Source: Rheinheimera aquimaris
GTDB taxonomy: Bacteria; Pseudomonadota; Gammaproteobacteria; Enterobacterales; Alteromonadaceae
Assembly (NCBI RefSeq): GCF_020531985.1
Contig: NZ_JAJAVQ010000003.1
Location: 434,001-498,000, forward strand
DNA length: 64,000 nucleotides
Reading direction: 5' to 3'
Position numbers and translations under genes: made by a program. A model generated the notes under the pieces. That model ran no database searches. It was not told the DNA's origin and worked only from the letters and a program-made list of their open reading frames with translations. Below, piece after piece: positions 46,273 through 55,218 of the stretch; position 1 is the stretch's first letter, and each line of letters opens with the position of its first letter.

Positions 46273-47190
46273 TTAGTTTTTGTTATCTGTTGTTTTATCC
46301 CACGGGGCGGTTCCGGCAAATGCTTCTACCAGAAAGTCGATCATCATCCTGACTTTAACGCTTAAATGCCGCCGGCTCGGATACATAGCCAGCACATCGA
46401 TGTCAGGTAATTTGTAGTCAGGCAGTAAGGCCACCAAGGCTCCGGAGGCTAAATCTGGGCCTATCAAAAATGTGGGTTGCCAGATAATACCAGCGCCACA
46501 CAGCGCCATGGCGCGTGCCGTATCGCCATTGTTAGTGTGCACCTTGCCTTTTACTTTTATCTGATGGAGTTTGCCGCTATTGTCGGTGAAACTCCATTCA
46601 TCACCGGAATAGGTGTAAGTGATACATTCATGCTCTTTTAGATCCTCCGGTGTATGGGGTAAGCCGTGTTGCTGCAAATACGCCGGAGAGGCACATAACA
46701 CATTGTGTGAACTGGCCAGTTTACGTGCTGCATGGTTAACTGAACCTGCGCGGGAGATACGGATAACCAAGTCATAGCCTTCTTCCACTATGTCGACCAC
46801 CCGATCAATCAGTGAAATATCCAGCTCCACCTCAGGATAACGGCGGATAAACTCCGGCCACAATGGCGCCAGATGTAAAATGCCAAAACTTAAAGGTGCG
46901 TTAATTCGCAAGCGCCCGCGCGGCTTGACAGAATTAGAAGATACCAGCGCTTCCGTTTCTGCTACATCTGCCAGTATCGACTTACAACGTTCGAACAGCG
47001 CTTCGCCACTCTCTGTCAGTGACAGCTTACGTGAGCTGCGATTCAACAGCCGGCAGCCTAAATAGGTTTCAAGATCATTCACATAGCGGGTTACATTCGC
47101 CGGCGATGTATCAAGCAGATCCGCCGCTTTATTGAAGCTGCCCCGGCTCACCACCGTCATAAATATTTCGTACGCCCGTAGTCTGTCCAT
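46273..47190 (-). CDS. LysR family transcriptional regulator
   Basis: 305 aa. The N-terminal winged HTH (MDRLRAYEIFMTVVSRGSFNKAADLLDTSPANVTRYVNDLETYLGCRLLNRSSRKLSLTESG) is followed by a substrate-binding effector domain (about 90-295). The start was placed at MDRLRAY, 25 residues inside the open frame, to match family length. It is divergent from the SDR at 47323 with 132 nt between, the common LysR-target arrangement. Confidence 0.92.
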   Translation of the reverse strand: MDRLRAYEIFMTVVSRGSFNKAADLLDTSPANVTRYVNDLETYLGCRLLNRSSRKLSLTESGEALFERCKSILADVAETEALVSSNSVKPRGRLRINAPLSFGILHLAPLWPEFIRRYPEVELDISLIDRVVDIVEEGYDLVIRISRAGSVNHAARKLASSHNVLCASPAYLQQHGLPHTPEDLKEHECITYTYSGDEWSFTDNSGKLHQIKVKGKVHTNNGDTARAMALCGAGIIWQPTFLIGPDLASGALVALLPDYKLPDIDVLAMYPSRRHLSVKVRMMIDFLVEAFAGTAPWDKTTDNKN

Positions 47191-47322
47191 TCCAGCACCG
47201 TTTAATTCATAAAAGATGAATAATACCTTCACATTCTCCACCTTTCTCCACAAAAAGCTATTCAATATAGTAGATCCCAGCAGGTCAGATGGCCTTGTTT
47301 AACTAAATCTGAGGAATACATC

Positions 47323-48087
47323 ATGCAAAAATTAGTGGGTAAAGTAGCCATAGTCACAGGTGCAAGTTCAGGCATTGGCCGTGCAACAGCATTGCTGTTC
47401 GCCCGTGAAGGTGCAAAAGTGGTCGCTGGTGCGCGACGCGAAAATGAGCTGGCCAGTCTGGTAGCGGAAATAAAAGCCGCAGGTGGCGAAGCCATTTCAC
47501 TGGCAGGCGATGTGGTATCTGAAGACTACACAAAAGCGCTGGTTGCGTTAGCGGTCAGCCAGTATGGACGTTTGGATATTGCCTATAACAATGCTGGTAC
47601 TTTAGGCGAAATGGGCGCCAGTACAGACGTGTCCGCACAGGGTTTTGCTGACACAGTACAAACCAACCTGACCAGTGCTTTTTTGGGGGCTAAGCATCAG
47701 GTACCTGAAATGCTAAAGCAAGGCGGCGGCTCGATTATTTTTACGTCGACTTTTGTCGGTTACAGTTTTGCTTTTCCGGGGGTTGCGGCCTACGCTGCCA
47801 GTAAAGCAGGGTTGATTGGTTTAACCCAGGCATTAGCCGCAGAATACGGGCCGCAAAATATTCGGGTGAACGCGGTATTGCCGGGTGCAGTTGATACCCC
47901 AATGTACAGAAGTATGAATGACAGTGCAGAAGCACAGGCTTTTGTAACTCAGTTACATGCCTTAAAACGTGTTGCCACTCCGGAAGAACTGGCACGCTCA
48001 GTATTGTATCTGGCGTCAGATGATTCTTCTTTTGTTACCGGCACGGCGTCATTGATCGACGGCGGTGCTTCGATCACACGCAGCTGA
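47323..48087 (+). CDS. SDR family oxidoreductase, probable LysR target
   Basis: A 254-aa classical SDR: VTGASSGIGRATALLF, NNAGTLGEMG, catalytic Ser in FTSTFVGYSF, Tyr-Lys in AYAASKAGLIGL, and C-terminal DDSSFVTGTASLIDGG. Residues GARRENEL after beta-2 favour NADPH. It resembles glucose-1-dehydrogenase-like SDRs; the substrate is unknown. The ATG follows CTGAGGAAT with good spacing. Confidence 0.9.
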   Translation: MQKLVGKVAIVTGASSGIGRATALLFAREGAKVVAGARRENELASLVAEIKAAGGEAISLAGDVVSEDYTKALVALAVSQYGRLDIAYNNAGTLGEMGASTDVSAQGFADTVQTNLTSAFLGAKHQVPEMLKQGGGSIIFTSTFVGYSFAFPGVAAYAASKAGLIGLTQALAAEYGPQNIRVNAVLPGAVDTPMYRSMNDSAEAQAFVTQLHALKRVATPEELARSVLYLASDDSSFVTGTASLIDGGASITRS

Positions 48088-48153
48088 GTGGCAGCGTTAT
48101 AGCTTGCAAGTCACGTTGATATTAATAGTATCTTCATTGCACAGAGCCCGTCT

Positions 48154-49374
48154 TCACCAGGACAGACGGGCTACTACACGTTGTTTATCTGCTCGCAGTG
48201 AGAACGACCAGCCGTTGCGCTCACACAGGCGCTCTACTATGCCAAGCCCCAAACCATAGCCGTGAGATGAAGCATCAGTTGGTGAATGCTGCTCAGTGCT
48301 ACTTAACTGATTGGCGACCAGCAGTTCGCGCGCGTCAATACGGATGGTAATGGGCCCCTGACCAGTCAGCGTATGCTCGAATGCATTTCGTACCAGATTA
48401 TTCACCGCTATAGCAAACGCCTGCGGGTGGCCGCAGACGCTGGGGTTGGCAAGATGCTCGATATCAACAGCGACCTGTTTTCGGCTTAGCAGGTGGCGCT
48501 GCAGCTCTATCGCGTTGCTAACCAGCGGAGCTACCAAAAACTGCTCTTGATACAAACCGTCGTCGGTTTCACGGGCCAGGCACAAGAACATTTCAATAGT
48601 GGTCTTCATATCAAGCGTGGCACGGCGCACCCTATCCAGCGCTCTGGCATCGCTGTGTGACAGCTCGCTTTGCTCCAATAGCTCCAGCGCGCCGGTAATA
48701 ACCGTAATGGGTGTGCGCAGTTCATGGCTGGCTGAACTGGTAAAGTAGCGTTCTCTGGCGACAAAGGCGCTGATCCGCTCCAACGTCTTTTCAATCGTCG
48801 CAGCAAGTACACCCACTTCATCATCACCAAAACGGTTGGACTCAACGCGTTTATAATCTTCGGTTGATATATGTTCAACGTCGATGTCAGCCACTGCTTT
48901 GGCCAGCTGCACCACAGGGGCGACGGCCCTGCGCATTACCAGCACACCAAGGCCAAACCCAAGCACTCCAAGCGTACCCACAACACCGGCGATAACCAGC
49001 AGTAACCACCAGTCCTCAGACGAGGCAGCCTCGATACCGGCCACGTCGAACACAACATAGGCGCGCTGTTCTTTACCGGCACTGATTACCGTTACATGCA
49101 GCTCTTCGGCTTCAAATTCGTACACTCCCACGGCAGGGTTGGTTTGCGCCCATGCCTGCAGCGATTGCGGCAAGCTGGCAACCGTTTCGTAACCACGCAG
49201 GTTAGCCGGCATTACAGGATAACTTTGCGCAGCCAGCTCAAGCTGCTGTGTCAGCACCCGATCTTCACTCAGCCTGACAGCAGCCAAAAAGGCAAAGCCC
49301 CAGACAATGCTCAGTCCTGCCACGCAGATCGCAAAGGCAATGGCGACGCGCTTACGTAAACTGTGGCGGTACAT
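48154..49374 (-). CDS. Sensor histidine kinase
   Basis: A 406-aa kinase. Membrane segments (about 11-32 and 122-148) border a periplasmic sensor of about 90 aa. HAMP follows, then HisKA (SSASHELRTPITVITGALELLEQ), HATPase with N box NNLVRNAFEHT and G2 GYGLGLGIVERL. It begins 2 nt after the response regulator, so the two form one pair. The operon begins with a TonB-dependent receptor. Confidence 0.93.
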   Translation of the reverse strand: MYRHSLRKRVAIAFAICVAGLSIVWGFAFLAAVRLSEDRVLTQQLELAAQSYPVMPANLRGYETVASLPQSLQAWAQTNPAVGVYEFEAEELHVTVISAGKEQRAYVVFDVAGIEAASSEDWWLLLVIAGVVGTLGVLGFGLGVLVMRRAVAPVVQLAKAVADIDVEHISTEDYKRVESNRFGDDEVGVLAATIEKTLERISAFVARERYFTSSASHELRTPITVITGALELLEQSELSHSDARALDRVRRATLDMKTTIEMFLCLARETDDGLYQEQFLVAPLVSNAIELQRHLLSRKQVAVDIEHLANPSVCGHPQAFAIAVNNLVRNAFEHTLTGQGPITIRIDARELLVANQLSSTEQHSPTDASSHGYGLGLGIVERLCERNGWSFSLRADKQRVVARLSW

Positions 49375-49376
49375 TT

Positions 49377-50081
49377 TTACTCTGTATCCTCTGCAATGCG
49401 GTAGCCAATACGATGCACGGTGTGGATCAGCGGGCGATCAAACGGCCGGTCAATCGCCTGGCGCAGTTTATACATATGCGAGCGCAGCGCATCACCATCG
49501 GGCCGCTCGTCTGCCCATAATAAAGTTTCCAGTTCATCGCGCATCACCACAGATGGCGCCTGCTCCATCAGACGTTGCAGCAGCTTCAGACAGGCCGGGT
49601 TAACCTCGACCCGCCGGCCTGCCCGATGCACCTGCAAAGTGGACTTGTTCAGCGTCAAATCGGCCACGCTTAGCAGGTTGTCGGTTTTGCCGTGACTACG
49701 CTTGTACAGCGCCTGCAGCCGCGCATGCAGTTCTTGCAACGCAAAGGGTTTAATCAGATAGTCGTCAGCCCCGGCGGCAAAGCCTTTAAGTTTGTCGTCC
49801 AGCGTGTCGCGCGCGGTCAGCATCAGCACCGGCGTTTCAACTTTGGCCTCAGTGCGCAGCTTGTGGCAGAAACTCAGGCCATCCATGCCCGGTAACATCA
49901 GATCCAGCACGATAACGTCGAACGGCTGAGTTACTGCCAGGTACATCGCGCTGATGCCGTCATAGGCAAAATCCAGCACATAGCTATGCTTTTCAAGATA
50001 ACCGGCAATGTTATCGCAGATGTCGCGGTTGTCTTCGACAACCAGTAATCTGACCGGCATTGTCGCAAGCGCCTGTACCAT
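49377..50081 (-). CDS. OmpR-family response regulator
   Basis: 234 aa. A receiver domain (LLVVEDNRDICDN, phospho-Asp in VIVLDLMLPGMDG, LTARD, LIKPFA) precedes a winged-helix output domain (about 135-230; PACLKLLQRLMEQAPSVVMRDELETLLW, DALRSHMYKLRQAI, IHTVHRIGYRI). AGGGGAA before the first ATG supports the start. It lies 37 nt after the TonB receptor and just before its kinase. Confidence 0.94.
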   Translation of the reverse strand: MVQALATMPVRLLVVEDNRDICDNIAGYLEKHSYVLDFAYDGISAMYLAVTQPFDVIVLDLMLPGMDGLSFCHKLRTEAKVETPVLMLTARDTLDDKLKGFAAGADDYLIKPFALQELHARLQALYKRSHGKTDNLLSVADLTLNKSTLQVHRAGRRVEVNPACLKLLQRLMEQAPSVVMRDELETLLWADERPDGDALRSHMYKLRQAIDRPFDRPLIHTVHRIGYRIAEDTE

Positions 50082-50118
50082 AAGTTGTTCCCCTTACCTG
50101 CCCATCTGCCATGCCTGT

Positions 50119-52503
50119 CTACCAGGCATAGTCCAGTCGCAAACCAATTAACGGTTCTGCTTCACTGTCGTCCTGCACCAACACACCACGGCGATAGTCA
50201 AACTCGGTATCATCGCTGGACGAGGCAGACGTCACGTTAATCACATCCAAAAAGGCGGTGACATCTATCGGACCAAAAGCGCGTCGGTAGTCAACGCGAA
50301 CGTTCAGGATGCCGGAGCTGTCTTTGCGGCCCACATTACGCTCTGTGATCTCTTTTGAGTAGCGTAGCGGCTGTCCCGGGCCCAAGACGTCTGCGTGAAT
50401 AACAAAGGTATCATCTGGCGCTCCGGAAAGGTATTTATAACGTGCGGCGACTTTCCAGCGGTCGCTGATTTCCCAGGTCAGGCCCAGCGTTGCAACATGC
50501 TTGCGGTTAAATTCCGCCGCTACATCCCCGCGCCCGTCTTTACGGTCGACAACCGCGTCGTTGTACGAATAGGTTGCGCTGGCGTACAGTCCTTCAAAAA
50601 TAGTGCCGTTAACCACGATATCGACGCCGTATGAGCTGCCATCACCGATATTGGCAAAGGTGCCGCTGGCACGGTCAAGGTCGACCACCAGATCGTCGAG
50701 GCTCTGATAATAGGCCTCAGTTAACAGCGACCAGTTGCTGCTGGGGAAATATTTAAACCCGATGCTGCTGTGGCTGATTTTTTCCATCTTAAGCTTGTTC
50801 GATGCGTTGGCGGCAAGCTCTAAATAACGTGGCGACTGATGATAAAGCCCGGCGCTGGCAAAGTATCGGACTTTTTTACCTGGCTGCCAGTTCACGCTGA
50901 ACCTGGGCGCAACCACGCCCTCATCGGCAAAGCCATCGCGTTCAAGCCGTAAGCCGGTGCCAACATCCCAATCGCCAAACTGAAATACCTGCTCGACGTA
51001 ACCGGCGTAGCTGGTTTCTTTCTGCTTTAAGGCCGAATTGATGCTTTCAGGCTCCAGCACAATATAGCGCTGCTGCGGGTCAGCCCTGAAATCATCGTCG
51101 TCATAAACAAAGCGGATCCAATCACCATCCAGCACCGTGCTGTAGTCCAGCTCAATCTGTGTTAAGCGCACACCGGCACTGAACAGCCCCCATTTATTCA
51201 CGGTCTCATAATCGCTGCGCCAGCCAATCTCGGTTTCATCTTCAGCGATAGTAATAATGTCCTCCCGCAGCGGGAAACTGGATGCCGGCGAGCCTTCAGG
51301 TACCTGATCAGGAAAGGCCTCGCCCTCGCTACTTAGCTTGTCGCTTTTGCGATAGTACAGTTTATTGGTCAGCACCGCTTTGTCACCGATTAATGAACGC
51401 AGTGTCATGCCGTATAAATCGCTGTCCTGCTTGAAATCCAGCAATGCAGCATCTTCAAAATTGGGCGAGGCGAACACGTGCGTGACATCGCGGATATAAT
51501 CTTCCTGCGTATCGACCAGCAGAATTTCAACAGTGTGGTTTTGGTTTACCGGGATCACCGACTTGACGATGACATCCCTTAACACCGGGTCGCCAATGTC
51601 CAGCTCGTCAATGGTTTCAAACAAGGAACCGAAGTCCAGCCGGCGGGCAGACACCAGCATAGTGGCATCATCCGTGATACCGGCCGGGCCGTCGTAACCT
51701 ACTTCATAGCCAGCAAGATCAAGCCGTAAACTGGCCGACGGGCTGGGGTTGCCGTCGGCAACGTCTAATTTGAGTAACGATGCCGCCCGGCCACCATAGG
51801 CCGCGCCCCAGCCACCTGGCGAGAATTCTGCGCCACTTATGACATTGGGCGCGAAGATCGAAAACCGGCCACCACCGCCAACATCTTCCTCTTCGCCCAG
51901 CGTGGCATCAAAGTGCACCGCTTTATCAAACGGAAAGTCATCGACAAATATCAGGTTATCCCGTGGCCCACGGCCACGTACGCTAAAGCTGGCAAATTCA
52001 CTGGCAGAGGCCAGGCCAGGCAAACCATCCAGCGAGAGCAACGGGTCTGCGCCACCGCCGACAGCACTGCGCAGCGTTTCTCTGTCCAGATAGGTGCTGG
52101 AGCCCGAGGCAAAGGTATCCGTTTGCTGCGCCCTGACTTCTACTACTTCAATAGCTTGCGGTTTCAGCTCGAAAGCTACCTTAATATTTTTGCGCGTTAC
52201 CACCCGCACGCTTGGCTCATACACCGACGCGAAACCGCTTTTGCTCAGGTTGATAGAATAAAGCCCCGGGTCAAGCTGCTCTACCACGATACGCCCCTGG
52301 GCATCACTGGTTAAGGTTTGCGTGGCTGACGTTTCGCGCTCGGTTAGCGTGATTTGAACGTCTGATAGTGGCCGGTCAATATTTTGATCTTTGACGATGA
52401 TCGTCAGCGCACCGGGCGCCTCTGCTGCCTGGCTAAGAAATGGCCAGCTCAACAGCAACGCCGATAGCGTCAGCCATATTAGTTGTCTTAACTGCCGGCT
52501 CAT
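50119..52503 (-). CDS. TonB-dependent outer-membrane receptor
   Basis: 794 aa. A signal peptide (MSRQLRQLIWLTLSALLLSWPFLSQA) is followed by a carboxypeptidase-regulatory-like beta-sandwich (about 32-112; LTIIVKDQNIDRPLSDVQITLTE), a plug domain (about 125-245; LLSLDGLPGLASASEFASFSVRGRGPRDNLIFVDDFPF) and a beta-barrel ending in LRLDYAW, the terminal aromatic needed for BAM. GGAGGGGG fixes the start. No TonB box could be pinned down by eye. The ligand is unknown. It is followed by a two-component pair. Confidence 0.93.
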   Translation of the reverse strand: MSRQLRQLIWLTLSALLLSWPFLSQAAEAPGALTIIVKDQNIDRPLSDVQITLTERETSATQTLTSDAQGRIVVEQLDPGLYSINLSKSGFASVYEPSVRVVTRKNIKVAFELKPQAIEVVEVRAQQTDTFASGSSTYLDRETLRSAVGGGADPLLSLDGLPGLASASEFASFSVRGRGPRDNLIFVDDFPFDKAVHFDATLGEEEDVGGGGRFSIFAPNVISGAEFSPGGWGAAYGGRAASLLKLDVADGNPSPSASLRLDLAGYEVGYDGPAGITDDATMLVSARRLDFGSLFETIDELDIGDPVLRDVIVKSVIPVNQNHTVEILLVDTQEDYIRDVTHVFASPNFEDAALLDFKQDSDLYGMTLRSLIGDKAVLTNKLYYRKSDKLSSEGEAFPDQVPEGSPASSFPLREDIITIAEDETEIGWRSDYETVNKWGLFSAGVRLTQIELDYSTVLDGDWIRFVYDDDDFRADPQQRYIVLEPESINSALKQKETSYAGYVEQVFQFGDWDVGTGLRLERDGFADEGVVAPRFSVNWQPGKKVRYFASAGLYHQSPRYLELAANASNKLKMEKISHSSIGFKYFPSSNWSLLTEAYYQSLDDLVVDLDRASGTFANIGDGSSYGVDIVVNGTIFEGLYASATYSYNDAVVDRKDGRGDVAAEFNRKHVATLGLTWEISDRWKVAARYKYLSGAPDDTFVIHADVLGPGQPLRYSKEITERNVGRKDSSGILNVRVDYRRAFGPIDVTAFLDVINVTSASSSDDTEFDYRRGVLVQDDSEAEPLIGLRLDYAW

Positions 52504-52815
52504 ATTACGCCCCCTCCAACAGTTAACCTCGATACCTGCCCCAATTGCGTGCTCATATGTTGTCCTCCAACAATCCGCTGTATGTTTTGATGAAACGCAG
52601 GCAGGTTAACAAAGCTATTGTGACTAAAATGTCGCTAAGAGGTGAAAGCTTGGTCAGGAGCCGGCGGCTTGATATCTTGTGCGGCGAAAGTTGGCTTTTG
52701 AGGCGGAAATGCCGTGACCCTGCTTTTTGGCTTTGCACGAGTTATCTGAATAAACATTTGCCAATTAAACAAACAGAGAATTGCAAGGTTACAACAAGGT
52801 GATACCTGTAAAAGG
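52504..52815. other. Gene-free segment upstream of the TonB receptor
   Basis: About 310 bases with no credible gene. The receptor's ribosome site GGAGGGGG is at its left end. Promoter elements for the receptor operon should lie here but no clear sigma-70 pair was found. Confidence 0.5.
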
Positions 52816-53910
52816 TTACGATTCCCGTAAATCCGGTAGCGTCGTTTTATCGGTTGTTGTGGCATCAAGCACCACCAGCCAGCTGGGCGTTTCAGGTAAG
52901 TGCAGCGCTATAATCTTCAGGCAAACCAGCAGCGGAATCGCGATAAGTACGCCGACAACACCCCAGATCCAGCCCCAGATAAACATCCAGATCACCAGCA
53001 CCAGCGGGTTCATATTAAAACGCCGGCCCAACGCCAGAGGGGTAATAAGCTGCGATTCAATCACATTCAGTAGTAAAAACACACCCGGCAACATTAAGAT
53101 CTGCCCCGTTTGCTGATACTCAAAATAGCCAACTCCGGTCAGCAGCACCGTCAGTACCAAAGGGCCAACATAAGGTGCAAAGTTGAGCAAGGTAGCCAAA
53201 GTGCCCCATAGCAGCGGATCCGGCACATCCAGCAGAAACATCGCCAGCGCAGTGGCTAACCCCAGCCCCACATTAATTGTACTGACGACCAGCACATAAT
53301 GTGACATGTCATCCTGCACCGCATGAAAGGTAGACAGCAGGTTTTTCTTCGCATGAAGCGATGGCAAGGCCCGCACCATATTGCGCAGCAAAGCGTCACC
53401 AAAGACCAGAAAGAAATAGGTAAACATCACCACAGCGGCAAGCTGAAACAACATAATCGCTGTAGTCTGCGCCAATACAGACAGTAACGGCATAATACCA
53501 CTGCTTACCGCCGACTTTATCGATTCGGTAGTGGACTTACCCGGCGCCACACTGTCTTTTAGCACGTCAATAGAAGCGGTAACATCTTCCACCTGCTCAG
53601 CTAAGCGTGAACCCAGCAGCGGTAAACGTTCCAGCCACTGGGCTGCGGGTTCATACAGCAGACTAATGCCAGCACCTGCTAGCGCCAGCATTACCATGAT
53701 GATCAACGCTGCAGCTAAAGGTTTTGGCAGATAGCATTTTCCCAGCAGCCTGACCGCCGGTGCGGCAAACAGCGCAAAAAATGCTGCAATCATCAGAGGC
53801 AGAATCAGCCCGCGGCAGAAGTAAAAGGTGTAACACAGTGCCAGTAGCGCCATCAGTTTCATGGCGACAGTAGAAGCATAGCGGCGCTGCTGAGCGGAAT
53901 AGGCTGTCAT
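52816..53910 (-). CDS. AI-2E family transporter (YdiK/PerM-like)
   Basis: A 364-aa polytopic inner-membrane protein with about eight membrane segments and the soluble loop between TM3 and TM4 (ERLPLLGSRLAEQVEDVTASIDVLKD). The conserved LLNFAPYVGPLVLTVL and the TM7 region LVLVIWMFIWGWIWGVVGVLIAIPLLVCLKI are typical. Some family members export autoinducer-2, others are Na+/H+ antiporters; no assignment is made here. It is downstream of the yqjK-like ORF. Confidence 0.9.
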   Translation of the reverse strand: MTAYSAQQRRYASTVAMKLMALLALCYTFYFCRGLILPLMIAAFFALFAAPAVRLLGKCYLPKPLAAALIIMVMLALAGAGISLLYEPAAQWLERLPLLGSRLAEQVEDVTASIDVLKDSVAPGKSTTESIKSAVSSGIMPLLSVLAQTTAIMLFQLAAVVMFTYFFLVFGDALLRNMVRALPSLHAKKNLLSTFHAVQDDMSHYVLVVSTINVGLGLATALAMFLLDVPDPLLWGTLATLLNFAPYVGPLVLTVLLTGVGYFEYQQTGQILMLPGVFLLLNVIESQLITPLALGRRFNMNPLVLVIWMFIWGWIWGVVGVLIAIPLLVCLKIIALHLPETPSWLVVLDATTTDKTTLPDLRES

Positions 53911-53924
53911 TCGATCCTGCCGGC

Positions 53925-54176
53925 TTACAGCAATGACCTTAGCCAGCGCAGGCCAATAACACTGCGCAAGGTTTTAACGGCACTGTTGTGCCGCAGCTGA
54001 AACAATACACCCGCGCTGAAACTTAACGTCAGTCCCGGCGCCGAGCCAATAAAGCTTTTAGCACGCTGCTGTAGCAACCAGCTTTCCGCCTGCAACACTT
54101 TTTGCCGCTGATGACCTTCCTGAGCCAGCCGCTCTACTTCCAACCGGCGGTGGCGTAGTAATTTATCAATCAGCAT
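53925..54176 (-). CDS. YqjK-like protein
   Basis: 83 aa, basic. An N-terminal helix (RHRRLEVERLAQEGHQRQKVLQAESWLLQQRAKSF) and a C-terminal part with a hydrophobic stretch and LRSVIGLRWLRSLL resemble YqjK. It overlaps the preceding YqjE-like gene by 11 nt. The assignment rests mostly on gene order yqjD-yqjE-yqjK. Confidence 0.6.
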   Translation of the reverse strand: MLIDKLLRHRRLEVERLAQEGHQRQKVLQAESWLLQQRAKSFIGSAPGLTLSFSAGVLFQLRHNSAVKTLRSVIGLRWLRSLL

Positions 54177-54651
54177 CAGATGCTCCTTCAGCTTTTAACA
54201 GCAAGCGTTTCAGTTGGCGCCAGGTTTCACCAAACCCAACTTGTGATAACACATAATCCAGGCTGCGCCAGCACCAATAAAGCACGGCGAGCTGCAACAC
54301 CATCAATACCGCAGAACTTAACAGCACTGATCCGGAAAAGTGAAAAATCACATATCCTAACGCCAGCAGCAGACTGAACCACATCAGTACCATGCCTGCA
54401 CCAAGACAGACAATGAGACCCGCAGCAACAGTCAGGCTGCGCCCTGTTAACTTCAACTCAGCTTTTGCTGTTTGACCCGATAATTTGATTTGCTCAGCAT
54501 AACGCTCAGACACCGACCAACTCAGTGCAGCCATTTCTGAAATCTGGTTTACCGCACTTTGCAACACCGTTTTATCAGCATCAGGCTGAGCTGCACCCGG
54601 TGCAGTTCCGGGTGCCTGCGCTGTTGCTTGAGCGGCTTCCTTGCATTGCAT
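54166..54651 (-). CDS. YqjE/holin-superfamily-like membrane protein
   Basis: 161 aa. A Pro/Ala-rich, polar N-terminus is followed by an amphipathic helix and two membrane segments (about 73-95, LTVAAGLIVCLGAGMVLMWFSLL; about 103-125, FSGSVLLSSAVLMVLQLAVLYW), then a charged cytoplasmic helix. This is the YqjE layout. It is between the DUF883 gene and the YqjK-like gene. Confidence 0.7.
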   Translation of the reverse strand: MQCKEAAQATAQAPGTAPGAAQPDADKTVLQSAVNQISEMAALSWSVSERYAEQIKLSGQTAKAELKLTGRSLTVAAGLIVCLGAGMVLMWFSLLLALGYVIFHFSGSVLLSSAVLMVLQLAVLYWCWRSLDYVLSQVGFGETWRQLKRLLLKAEGASDAD

Positions 54652-54661
54652 GGCAAAAGCC

Positions 54662-54985
54662 TTAGCGACGACGCAGTAAAGTGGTTACCAGCATACCGGC
54701 AACAAAGGCAATGCCTGCTGTCGCCAGCGGGTTCTGCTCTGCCAGAGAACGGGTTTTGCTGTAGCTGCTTTGCAGTTGCTGTTTAATCTCTTCCTGCTTA
54801 TGCGAGATAGCCTCTTTCGATGTCGCCGCAGTTTTACGCAGCGTATCTTCTGCTGCAGATGCTTTCATCGCCATACTATCTACCGCATGATGCGCGGCCT
54901 CTGAAGCCCGCTCGGTAACCGGCGCATTTAACGAACCATTACCTATAGTGCTGGTTTTAGCGGTTGTTTGTTGTGAACTGGCCAT
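54662..54985 (-). CDS. DUF883 (YqjD/ElaB family) membrane-anchored protein
   Basis: 107 aa. A long polar helix (AAEDTLRKTAATSKEAISHKQEEIKQQLQ) is followed by NPLATAGIAFVAGMLVTTLLRRR, the C-terminal membrane anchor typical of YqjD/ElaB, which tether ribosomes to the membrane in stationary phase in E. coli. The start was placed at MASSQQ after AAAAGGAGGC; the upstream MFKRRHH reading is rejected. First of the trio. Confidence 0.85.
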   Translation of the reverse strand: MASSQQTTAKTSTIGNGSLNAPVTERASEAAHHAVDSMAMKASAAEDTLRKTAATSKEAISHKQEEIKQQLQSSYSKTRSLAEQNPLATAGIAFVAGMLVTTLLRRR

Positions 54986-55173
54986 GTGATGCCTCCTTTT
55001 AAACAACGTTACGGCAGCCTAAGTGCTGCCAGATGCAGAATAGTTGTTGCAATGGTCAGGCCATTAATAAAATTAATTAAAATCAACATATTATAGAAAT
55101 ACGCAGTAAAAAACAGACATAATAGACTGTAGAAGTTACCCGCGCTTAGTAATCTTTACAGGGTAAGAAAAGT

Positions 55174-55200
55174 AAAAGCCAGACACGAGGTCTGGCTTTT
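55174..55200 (-). terminator. Rho-independent terminator after lysS
   Basis: AAAAGCCAGAC (55174-55184) and GTCTGGCTTTT (55190-55200) pair perfectly over 11 bp with a 5-nt loop; on the minus strand it ends in a T-run. It closes the prfB-lysS unit. Confidence 0.85.
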
Positions 55201-55218
55201 CTGATTATTAAGACGAGT

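Noticed and set aside
48145-48172. Bidirectional terminator between the SDR and kinase genes
   Set aside because: AGCCCGTCT/AGACGGGCT pairs well but has no T-run on either strand and overlaps the kinase stop codon.
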